A stretch of 34,885 bases of DNA, from the NCBI GenBank assembly GCA_029983755.1, contig JASBYX010000014.1, positions 1 to 34,885 on the forward strand, written 5' to 3'. A program made the translations under genes and the position numbers. Of this stretch, positions 24,418 through 32,412 are shown one piece after another (within the stretch, counting starts at the first letter, position 1; each line of letters begins with the position of its first letter). The notes under the pieces are model-generated. The model saw only the letters and a program-made list of their open reading frames with translations, had not been told where the DNA came from and did not search any database. The DNA is from Anaerovoracaceae bacterium. Lineage in GTDB: Bacteria > Bacillota > Clostridia > Peptostreptococcales > Anaerovoracaceae.

Positions 24418-27135
24418 ATGGGACTTTTAGAAAAGATTTTTGGAGATTTAAACGAGAAAGAAGTGAAGAAAATCGGCAAGATTGCCGATGAGATAGAAGC
24501 TCTTGATGAGAGTATGCAGGCTTTAAGCGATGAGGAGCTAAGAGCCAAGACGGATGAGTTTAAAGGGAGACTCAAAGAGGGAGAAACCTTGGACGACATC
24601 CTTGTTGAGGCTTTTGCCGTATGCAGGGAGGCAGCCGTTAGAAGCCTTGGTATGAAGCATTTCAGAGTCCAGCTCATAGGTGGTGTTGTACTCCACCAGG
24701 GCAGAATCGCCGAAATGAAAACAGGTGAAGGTAAAACTTTAGTGGCAACACTTCCGGCGTATCTGAACGCACTCAGCGGAAAGGGAGTGCACGTAATCAC
24801 CGTGAACGACTATCTGGCAAAGCGTGACGCTGACTGGATGGGGAAACTCTACAGTTTTCTTGGGCTCACCGTTGGATGCGTAATTCATGGAATCACCCAA
24901 GAGGAAAGACACAGATCCTATCAGAGCGATATCACATACGGAACCAACAATGAGTTCGGATTTGACTACCTTAGGGACAACATGGTCATCTACAGGGAAG
25001 ACATGGTTCAAAGGGATCTTAACTATGCAATCATAGACGAGGTTGACTCAATCCTCATAGATGAGGCGAGAACTCCTTTGATTATTTCAGGTCAGGGAGA
25101 CGAATCCAGTGAGATGTACCTTAGAGCAGATGATTTTGTTAAAGGGCTCAAAAACGAAGACGACTACACCCTTGAAGAGAAAGACAAACAGGTATCCCTA
25201 ACAGATGAAGGAGTAGTCAAGGCGGAAAACTATTTTGGGATAGAAAACTTCGGTGACCCTGAAAATATGGAAATTAACCACCACGTACTTCAGGCTTTGA
25301 AGGCTCACACCATCATGGAAAAGGACGTGGACTACATAGTTAAAGACGGGGAAGTTATCATCGTAGATGAGTTTACAGGTCGTCTCATGTTCGGTAGGCG
25401 ATTCAGCAACGGGCTTCATCAGGCCATTGAAGCCAAAGAGAGGGTAAACGTTCAGAGTGAATCGAAAACCCTTGCAACTATTACTCTTCAGAACTACTTC
25501 AGAACATATCAAAAGCTTGCGGGAATGACAGGTACTGCAAAAACTGAGGAAGAAGAGTTCAGAGAAATCTACAACATGGACGTTGTGACCATACCGACGA
25601 ATATGCCTATACGAAGGGAAGACCTTGAGGATTCCGTATACAAGACGGAGGCGGCCAAATTCAAGGCGATTGCAGATACTGTAGCGGAGATTCACAGAAC
25701 AGGACAGCCGGTTCTTGTGGGTACCATATCCATTGAAAAATCAGAACTTCTCAGCAGCTTATTGAACAAAAGAGGTGTAAAGCATAACGTGCTCAACGCT
25801 AAGCAGCATGAACGAGAAGCGGAAATCGTAGCTGAAGCAGGCCGTGAAGGTACTGTAACCATAGCCACAAACATGGCAGGTAGAGGTACGGACATACTCC
25901 TTGGAGGAAATCCGGAATTTGAAGCAAAGAAGGCAATGCGAAAGGATGGGTATAGCGACGAGGCCATTTCATTCGCAACAGGATTCACCAAAACCGAAGA
26001 CAAGGAACTGAATGATGCCAGAGCTAAGTTCAATGAGTATTTGGCGAAATTCAAAGCTGAGAGGGAACCGGAGCATCAGAAAATCGTAGACCTTGGTGGC
26101 CTTGTTATCATAGGTACCGAGAGGCATGAGTCAAGGCGTATAGATAATCAGCTAAGAGGTCGTGCAGGAAGGCAGGGAGACCCTGGAAGGACTCAGTTCT
26201 TCATATCCCTTGAAGATGAGCTGATGAGGCTCTTTGGTGGAGAGAGGATGCAGGCCATCGTAGACAAAGTCGGTCTTGACGACGGAGAAGCTATAGAGGC
26301 AAAGATGCTCTCTAGATCTATAGAAGGTGCTCAGAAGAAGGTTGAAACCAAGAACTTCGGCATCAGAAAGTATGTCCTCCAGTATGACAATGTCATGAAC
26401 AAGCAGAGGGAGATTATTTACGATCAAAGACGCAGAGTGCTCTTTGATGAGGACATGAAGGATGCAATTTTGGATATGGCTCATGAGCTGATAGATGAAA
26501 TCGTAACCCCTATAACATTGGAGTCCAAGTTCCCTGAGGAATGGGATCTTAAGACTCTGGAAAAGAATCTCATGCGAATTACTGAAAAGTTTCAGGGAAG
26601 AGTTGACTTCACAGATGAGCAGATAGCAGAGCTTGATGCAGATGGCCTCAGAGAATACCTATACGAGGAATTCGACAGCATCTATGATGAGAAGGAAGCA
26701 GAGATCGGCGCTGACAAAATGCGTGCTGTTGAACGAATGATACTTCTAAGGGTTGTTGACAACATGTGGATGGATCACATAGATGCAATGGATCAGCTGA
26801 AAACAGGAATCGGCCTGAGGGGAATCGGACAGCAGGATCCGGCTGCGGCATACTCCCATGAAGGATTTGATATGTTTGAGCAGATGATTGCAGAGATAAG
26901 GGAACAGACAGTGAAGTTCTGTTGCAATGTGACAGTTGAAACTGAATCTGCAAGGCACAACACAGTAAGAGTAAGTCAGGAAGTGAAGGAAGACTATCAG
27001 GATGAGGAAGCACCTAAGGAGGAGGCACCAAAGCAGATGCCTATAAGGCGTGATGCTCCAAAAGTTGGCAGAAACGATCCTTGTCCATGCGGCTCAGGGA
27101 AGAAGTACAAGAACTGCCATGGCAGAAACTTGTAG
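24418..27135 (+). CDS. secA: Protein translocase ATPase SecA
   Basis: Motor ATPase that drives preproteins through SecYEG. At 905 residues it is full length. Walker A MKTGEGKT is at 100-107, the DEVD box (IIDEVDSILIDEARTP) is near 206, GMTGTAKTEEEEF marks the second nucleotide domain junction, and TNMAGRGTDILLGGNPE and GRAGRQGDPG are the C-half helicase-like motifs. The zinc/SecB-type tail CPCGSGKKYKNCHG (889-902) is intact. AGGGAG (24406-24411) is six bases upstream. A single SecA is seen; an accessory SecA2 is not indicated by this sequence. prfB follows after a hairpin. Confidence 0.98.
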   Translation: MGLLEKIFGDLNEKEVKKIGKIADEIEALDESMQALSDEELRAKTDEFKGRLKEGETLDDILVEAFAVCREAAVRSLGMKHFRVQLIGGVVLHQGRIAEMKTGEGKTLVATLPAYLNALSGKGVHVITVNDYLAKRDADWMGKLYSFLGLTVGCVIHGITQEERHRSYQSDITYGTNNEFGFDYLRDNMVIYREDMVQRDLNYAIIDEVDSILIDEARTPLIISGQGDESSEMYLRADDFVKGLKNEDDYTLEEKDKQVSLTDEGVVKAENYFGIENFGDPENMEINHHVLQALKAHTIMEKDVDYIVKDGEVIIVDEFTGRLMFGRRFSNGLHQAIEAKERVNVQSESKTLATITLQNYFRTYQKLAGMTGTAKTEEEEFREIYNMDVVTIPTNMPIRREDLEDSVYKTEAAKFKAIADTVAEIHRTGQPVLVGTISIEKSELLSSLLNKRGVKHNVLNAKQHEREAEIVAEAGREGTVTIATNMAGRGTDILLGGNPEFEAKKAMRKDGYSDEAISFATGFTKTEDKELNDARAKFNEYLAKFKAEREPEHQKIVDLGGLVIIGTERHESRRIDNQLRGRAGRQGDPGRTQFFISLEDELMRLFGGERMQAIVDKVGLDDGEAIEAKMLSRSIEGAQKKVETKNFGIRKYVLQYDNVMNKQREIIYDQRRRVLFDEDMKDAILDMAHELIDEIVTPITLESKFPEEWDLKTLEKNLMRITEKFQGRVDFTDEQIAELDADGLREYLYEEFDSIYDEKEAEIGADKMRAVERMILLRVVDNMWMDHIDAMDQLKTGIGLRGIGQQDPAAAYSHEGFDMFEQMIAEIREQTVKFCCNVTVETESARHNTVRVSQEVKEDYQDEEAPKEEAPKQMPIRRDAPKVGRNDPCPCGSGKKYKNCHGRNL

Positions 27136-27162
27136 GATTCTTATAAATTTGTGATAGAAATG

Positions 27163-27181
27163 AGGGGTGCAAGGCACCCCT
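27163..27181 (+). terminator. Hairpin after secA, weak intrinsic terminator
   Basis: Stem AGGGGTGC (27163-27170) and GCACCCCT (27174-27181), loop AAG, followed by only a broken T-run (TTAAGGTTTAT). It may end part of the secA transcripts or attenuate readthrough into prfB. Confidence 0.55.
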
Positions 27182-27218
27182 TAAGGTTTATATTTAGAAG
27201 AAAAGCAGAGGATATTTT

Positions 27219-28361
27219 ATGAATTCAGTTGAACTGGATAGTATCAAACAGAGTTTACCGGAATTGACAGATAAGCTGAAGGAAGTGGGGCAATTTCTGA
27301 ATCCTGAAGAGAAGAAGGAAGAAATCGCCAAAATGGAAAAAGAGACCCTCAAGGAGGATTTTTGGAATGATCAGAGCAAGGCTCAGGAGCTTTTGAAAGC
27401 TAAAAAGTCTCTGGAAGACAAGGTAAGCGCATATGAGGAAGCTGAATCAGAACTTCAGGACCTTCCCGAGCTAATCGACATGACACTTGAACTTGAAGAT
27501 GAATCTGCCATTGAGTCAATCAAGAACACATATCAAAAAGTCGAAGCCATTCTCGACAAACTGACCCTTGAGACACTTCTCGATGGAGAATACGACAGAA
27601 ACAATGCTATTTTGTCCATTCATGCAGGCACAGGTGGAGTGGATGCCATGGACTGGGCGGCTATGCTTCTCAGAATGTACCTCAGATGGGCTGAGGACAA
27701 CGGCTTTAAGACTACCATAGTAGATTATCAGGATGACACAGAGGCGGGAATCAAAAGTGCCACGGTAATAGTGGAAGGAGAAAACGCCTACGGATATTTG
27801 AAAAACGAAAAGGGAACCCATAGGCTTGTGAGAATTTCCCCATTTAATGCTGCAGGTAAGAGGCAGACCAGTTTCTCTGCAGTTGTGGTGATGCCGGAGG
27901 TGGATAAGGATGTGGATGTTGAGATTTCCCCCGAGGATATAAGGGTGGACACATTCAGAAGCAGCGGCGCCGGAGGTCAGCATGTTAACAAAACAGATTC
28001 AGCCATAAGGATTACTCACATTCCAACGGGAATCGTTGTTTCGTGCCAGAACGAACGAAGTCAGCACCAGAATAGGGAAATGGCAATGAGAATACTGAAA
28101 TCCCGCCTGGTGGAGCTTGCCAAGGAGCAGCACAAAGAAGACATGAAGGAACTTCAAGGGGATTTCAATTTGATAACATGGGGAAGCCAGATAAGATCTT
28201 ATGTTTTTCAACCGTATACCATGGTTAAAGACCATAGAACCGGTGCAGAAGTTGGAAACATTTCAAAGGTTATGGACGGAGACCTGAACTACTTTATAAA
28301 AGAAAAGCTAAAACAAAAGGAGGAAGCCGGCAATGGAGCAGATACTCAAAACCCTCGCTAA
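27219..28361 (+). CDS. prfB: Peptide chain release factor 2
   Basis: Recognises UGA and UAA stop codons and releases the nascent chain. The RF2-specific SPF tripeptide is at 207-209 and the catalytic GGQ at 252-254 (GAGGQHVNKTDSA). The ORF is continuous over 380 residues: the programmed +1 frameshift usually found near codon 25 of prfB, with its in-frame UGA, is absent, and the region reads LKEVGQFLNPEEK straight through. Autoregulation by UGA termination is therefore not expected. GAGGA lies upstream of the ATG. Its last 29 bases overlap tex, which starts in another frame from a Shine-Dalgarno inside prfB. Confidence 0.96.
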   Translation: MNSVELDSIKQSLPELTDKLKEVGQFLNPEEKKEEIAKMEKETLKEDFWNDQSKAQELLKAKKSLEDKVSAYEEAESELQDLPELIDMTLELEDESAIESIKNTYQKVEAILDKLTLETLLDGEYDRNNAILSIHAGTGGVDAMDWAAMLLRMYLRWAEDNGFKTTIVDYQDDTEAGIKSATVIVEGENAYGYLKNEKGTHRLVRISPFNAAGKRQTSFSAVVVMPEVDKDVDVEISPEDIRVDTFRSSGAGGQHVNKTDSAIRITHIPTGIVVSCQNERSQHQNREMAMRILKSRLVELAKEQHKEDMKELQGDFNLITWGSQIRSYVFQPYTMVKDHRTGAEVGNISKVMDGDLNYFIKEKLKQKEEAGNGADTQNPR

Positions 28362-30690
28362 GGAATTTGAACTTGGGGAAGGCCAGGTCGAAAAAACAGT
28401 GGAATTAATTGAAGGGGGAAACACGATTCCCTTCATAGCCAGATATAGAAAAGAGGTTACAGGTGGGCTATCCGACACGGTTCTAAGGGAACTTGACGAG
28501 AGACTCACCTATCTTAAAAACCTAAGCGAGAGAAAAGAGGAAGTCATAAGGCTGATAGACGAGCAAGGAAAACTCACAGCTGAGCTAGAGAAAGAAATTG
28601 AAGATGCAGAGGTTCTCCAGAGGGTGGAAGACCTCTATAAGCCATATAAGAAGAAAAAGGCGACAAGGGCATCCAAAGCAAGGGAAAGGGGGCTTGAGCC
28701 TCTGGCAAGAATCATTCTCGCACAGGAAGGGGTGGAAAATGGGAGAACCATTGAAGATATTGCATCCCCATTTATCAATCCTGAAAAAGAAGTAGCAACT
28801 TGGGAAGAAGCCCTACAGGGAGCCTGCGACATCATAGCAGAAGAAATCTCCGAAGACGCCGACTTAATTGAGAAAATCCGTAAAATGACCTACGAAGCAG
28901 GTGTTTTGTTCACTGAGGCAGTAGATCCTGAAGAAAAGACTGTATACGATATGTATTATGACAGGTCTGAGAAGGTAAAGGAAATCCCGAACCACAGGAT
29001 TTTGGCGATTAACCGAGGGGAAAAAGAGAAGAAACTCAAGGTGAAGCTGCAGATGGATGGAGATGCTGTGGCACAAGTAATTTCCAGACAGTATATCGGA
29101 GATGAGGAGAGTATTTTTACTGACACTTTGAGGGCGACGGTGGAAGACAGCTACAAAAGATTGATTGCTCCTTCGGTGGAAAGGGAGACCAGAAATGTTC
29201 TCACGGAAAGGGCTGAAGCAGATGCTGTTAAGGTTTTTGCCAAGAATACTGAGAACCTCCTCATGGCGGCACCGGTTAAGGGGAAGAGAATAATCAGCAT
29301 TGACCCGGGATACAGAACCGGTTGTAAGGTAGCGGTTCTATGGCGTACAGGAAAGCTTTTGGCGTACACCACCATATATCCTACGCAGCCGAAAAATGAT
29401 GTTGCGGGAACTGAGAGGGTGCTCTCAAAACTCATCGAAAAGTACAAGGTTGATATAATTGTTATTGGAAATGGAACAGCGTCCAGGGAGACAGAAGAAG
29501 TTGTTGCAGGATTTCTTGGGAAACACGATTACAATATCCAGTACACCATCGTAAATGAAGCCGGCGCCTCCGTTTATTCTGCCTCAAAGCTTGCCGCCGA
29601 AGAATATCCGGACCTTGACGTTACAACTAGGGGAGCCATGTCCCTTGGCAGACGTTTGCAGGATCCTCTGGCTGAACTTGTCAAAATAGATCCTAAGCAC
29701 ATCGGTGTGGGTCAGTATCAGCACGACATAAATCAGGGAATGCTTGACACCGCCCTTGGGAATGTAGTTGAGGACTGTGTAAACAGGGTGGGAGTGGATT
29801 TGAACACAGCATCACCGTCACTTCTTTCATACATTTCGGGAATCAACATGGGAATAGCTAAGAATATCGTTTCTTATAGAGAAGAAGAGGGTAGTTTTTC
29901 TAACCGCAAAGAGCTTCTCAAGGTTAAGAAGCTTGGGGCAAAGACCTTTGAACAGTGTGCAGGTTTCATGAGAATTTCAGGTGGCAAAGAGCCCCTTGAC
30001 GGAACATCGGTACACCCGGAAAGTTACGGAGCCTGCAACAAACTTTTGGATATTTTGGGCATTGAAAAGGAAAGCCTGTCGAAGGGAGGAGTTCCCGGAA
30101 TTGATGCACTCGTTCTTAATGCCACCGGAGCAAAATCTATGGAGAAGGCAGTAGCAAAGCTGGCACCTGAGCTTGAGGTTGGGGAACCTACCTTGGCAGA
30201 TATCATTTCCGAGCTGAAAAAACCCGGCAGAGACCCAAGAGACAGCGCACCGCCTGTAATTTTTAGGAAAGATGTAACAGCATTTGGAGATCTGAAAGAG
30301 GGAATGATTCTTGAAGGAACCATAAGAAATGTGGTGGATTTCGGGGCTTTTGTTGACATTGGAGTTAAGCAGGACGGCCTTGTGCACATCTCTGAAATCG
30401 CTGATAAGTTTGTAAAAAATCCCATGGAGGTAATCTCCGTTGGGGACAATGTTAAGGTCAAAATTATCAAAATCGACAAAGAGAAGAAAAACATAGGCTT
30501 GTCCATGAAGGGCCTCAACAGTCTGAACATCAAATCCTCTGAAAGGGGAAGAGCCGGCGACTTGAGGCAAAGGGGTAGATCATCTAAGAGCAGGGAAAAC
30601 AGAAATAAAAATTCCAAAGGGAAGACTCCGGATGTGAAATCAGGTACAAGGCTTAAGAGCCTCAAGGATTTAAAAGCTCTTACAAAATAG
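28333..30690 (+). CDS. tex: Tex-family RNA-binding transcription accessory protein
   Basis: A 785-residue conserved nucleic-acid-binding protein thought to affect transcription and RNA handling. The order is typical: helical N-terminus with TIPFIARYRKEVTGGL, a YqgF/RNase H-like domain near 317-450 (ISIDPGYRTGCKVAVL, IGNGTASRETE), helix-hairpin-helix region (DLNTASPSLLSYISGI), and a C-terminal S1 domain at about 650-725 (GTIRNVVDFGAFVDIGV, DGLVHISEI). A Lys/Arg/Ser-rich tail of about 50 residues follows the S1 domain. AAAAGGAGG (28315-28323) supports the ATG at 28333 within the prfB end, so the two genes are coupled. Confidence 0.95.
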   Translation: MEQILKTLAKEFELGEGQVEKTVELIEGGNTIPFIARYRKEVTGGLSDTVLRELDERLTYLKNLSERKEEVIRLIDEQGKLTAELEKEIEDAEVLQRVEDLYKPYKKKKATRASKARERGLEPLARIILAQEGVENGRTIEDIASPFINPEKEVATWEEALQGACDIIAEEISEDADLIEKIRKMTYEAGVLFTEAVDPEEKTVYDMYYDRSEKVKEIPNHRILAINRGEKEKKLKVKLQMDGDAVAQVISRQYIGDEESIFTDTLRATVEDSYKRLIAPSVERETRNVLTERAEADAVKVFAKNTENLLMAAPVKGKRIISIDPGYRTGCKVAVLWRTGKLLAYTTIYPTQPKNDVAGTERVLSKLIEKYKVDIIVIGNGTASRETEEVVAGFLGKHDYNIQYTIVNEAGASVYSASKLAAEEYPDLDVTTRGAMSLGRRLQDPLAELVKIDPKHIGVGQYQHDINQGMLDTALGNVVEDCVNRVGVDLNTASPSLLSYISGINMGIAKNIVSYREEEGSFSNRKELLKVKKLGAKTFEQCAGFMRISGGKEPLDGTSVHPESYGACNKLLDILGIEKESLSKGGVPGIDALVLNATGAKSMEKAVAKLAPELEVGEPTLADIISELKKPGRDPRDSAPPVIFRKDVTAFGDLKEGMILEGTIRNVVDFGAFVDIGVKQDGLVHISEIADKFVKNPMEVISVGDNVKVKIIKIDKEKKNIGLSMKGLNSLNIKSSERGRAGDLRQRGRSSKSRENRNKNSKGKTPDVKSGTRLKSLKDLKALTK

Positions 30691-30801
30691 TGGCATGAAG
30701 CCGGCTTTTACGGTTTGCCTTTTACGGACTAGGGAAGTTTCCGGCGGTATATGGCAGTTTATGATAGATTATAGAAATACAATATAGAATAGAGAAAAGC
30801 A

Positions 30802-31473
30802 ATGAAGAAAAACACATTTTTATTCGATTTTGACGGAACACTTGCAGATACAAATCAGATAGTCATAGACTCTTGGCAACACACCTTCAAGACAGTTAAG
30901 GGAGAGCTGGGAGACGAAAAATGGATTTTGAGCACCTTCGGAGAGCCTCTGTGGTTTTCAATGGAAAACGCATTTCCAGAAGAAGATGTAGACGAAATGA
31001 TAAGAATTTACAGAGGCTATCAAAAGCAACACTATAAGGAAGAAATAAAGCCCTTTCCGGGAATGGTTGAGGTCATTAAAGAACTTAAAAGGAGGGGCCA
31101 CAAGGTTGGGATAATAACCTCAAGACTGAGACCTACAACTGAGATTGGCCTTGAAAAATTCGGTATACTTGACGAAATCGATGCCATCGTATGCGGTGGG
31201 GAAACAGAAGAACACAAACCTAATCCGGAACCTGCTCTCCTTGGCCTTAAGAAGCTGAATTCAAAAAGTGAAGATGCAGTTATGATTGGAGACTCCAGCT
31301 TTGATATAATCTGTGCAAACAGGGCAGGAGTTACATCTGTTATGGTGGAGTGGGCAATCACAGGACATGGGGAAAATTCCCAGGAACCGGGAGCCGTAGC
31401 GGCTGATATTCCTGACGATAATAAGCCTGACCTCTTCATTAAAAAAGCGGAAGAACTGTTGGAACTTGCGTAG
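30802..31473 (+). CDS. HAD-family phosphatase, PpaX/phosphoglycolate phosphatase-like
   Basis: A 223-residue HAD subfamily IA hydrolase. Motif I FDFDGT (D9 nucleophile, D11 acid/base), motif II TSR, motif III Lys in HKPNPEP, and motif IV GDSSFD are all present, so the protein should be catalytically active. A helical cap lies between motif I and motif II. The pattern fits pyrophosphatase PpaX or phosphoglycolate phosphatase (Gph), but the substrate cannot be told from sequence. The ribosome binding site is weak (GAGAAAAG). It follows tex by about 110 bases without an obvious terminator. Confidence 0.88.
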   Translation: MKKNTFLFDFDGTLADTNQIVIDSWQHTFKTVKGELGDEKWILSTFGEPLWFSMENAFPEEDVDEMIRIYRGYQKQHYKEEIKPFPGMVEVIKELKRRGHKVGIITSRLRPTTEIGLEKFGILDEIDAIVCGGETEEHKPNPEPALLGLKKLNSKSEDAVMIGDSSFDIICANRAGVTSVMVEWAITGHGENSQEPGAVAADIPDDNKPDLFIKKAEELLELA

Positions 31474-31579
31474 GGGAGAAGCAACCAAGTTATCCGGTAG
31501 GAGTTTATCCAACCAAGAAAATATGAAAGGAGAGTATGATCTAACTTCGAATCAATCATACAATGATATGATGAGCAGT

Positions 31580-32279
31580 ATGAAAAAAGATAAGATAGAA
31601 GCAAATTGAATTTCTTGGGTTATGGGAAACAATTAATAATCCAAATTTTAAAGGGGTCGAATTCGACTCCTTTAGAAATGAAGCAGGTAGTAACGCTTTT
31701 ACTTTGTCACCTCATAGGTGGGTAAGCTCTACAAATGCAATAGGTATTATATCCAAATCTGGAAGAGGTGGTGGAACTTTTGCACATCCAGATATAGCAA
31801 TGGAATTTGCTTCATGGATTTCAGCGGAATTTAAGTTGTATTTAATCCAAGATTATAAGAGATTAAAAGAAGATGAAAATTCAAAAATATCCTTATCATG
31901 GAATTTACATAGAGAGATTTCAAAAATCAACTATCATATTCACACTGATGCAATTAAAGAATATCTCTTAAAAGATCTTACAAACGAACAGCTATCTTTT
32001 AAATATGCTAGTGAAGCTGATATGCTTAATGTGGCACTCTTTAATAGAAGAGCGAAAGAATGGCGAGATGAAAATCCTAACCTTAAAGGAAATATTAGAG
32101 ATTATCCAAGCTTAAATGAGCTTTTAGTACTTTCAAACATGGAGAGCTATAATGCCATTTTGATAGAAAAAGGTTTGGGACAAAAAGAAAGATTAAAAGA
32201 ACTTAGAAAACTTGCCAGAACACAAATGCAGTCTTTAGAAAAATTAAATCAAAGTAATTTACCCAAAATAGAAGAATAA
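31580..32279 (+). pseudogene. KilA-N domain gene broken by an out-of-frame internal deletion
   Basis: The frame from 31599 encodes IEFLGLWETINNPNFKGVEF, then GSNAFTLSPHRWVSSTNAIG, GGGTFAHPDIAMEFASWIS, and a helical C-terminus, which is the second half of a KilA-N domain plus the tail of this protein family. The first half (the SLTDIAR...NWMR region) is missing, and a TAG precedes the frame at 31596. In another frame just upstream, ATG 31580 starts MKKDKIEAN and then stops at 31607-31609; this resembles the normal N-terminus. The simplest reading is loss of about 45 codons with a frame change. A TTG at 31704 could start a short residual ORF. The region is AT-rich (23-37% GC in three hand-counted 60-base lines), unlike the preceding HAD gene (45% in one line), suggesting acquired DNA. 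Confidence 0.7.
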
Positions 32280-32412
32280 GTTAAGAGAATACATTGGAAA
32301 AATAGATTATTAATTTACGACATCATCAAAATAGCAACTAGCCAATGGGGATGAGCTATGCAAGTGTTTGGTTGAATGTACTTGAATAATTAAAAGCGAA
32401 CAGGAATTAGAA

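Noticed and set aside
30691..30801. AAGCCGGCTT palindrome followed by TTTT after tex as a terminator
   Set aside because: Without a loop it can form only three pairs. A short direct repeat of CTTTTACGG lies here instead; nothing else is supported.
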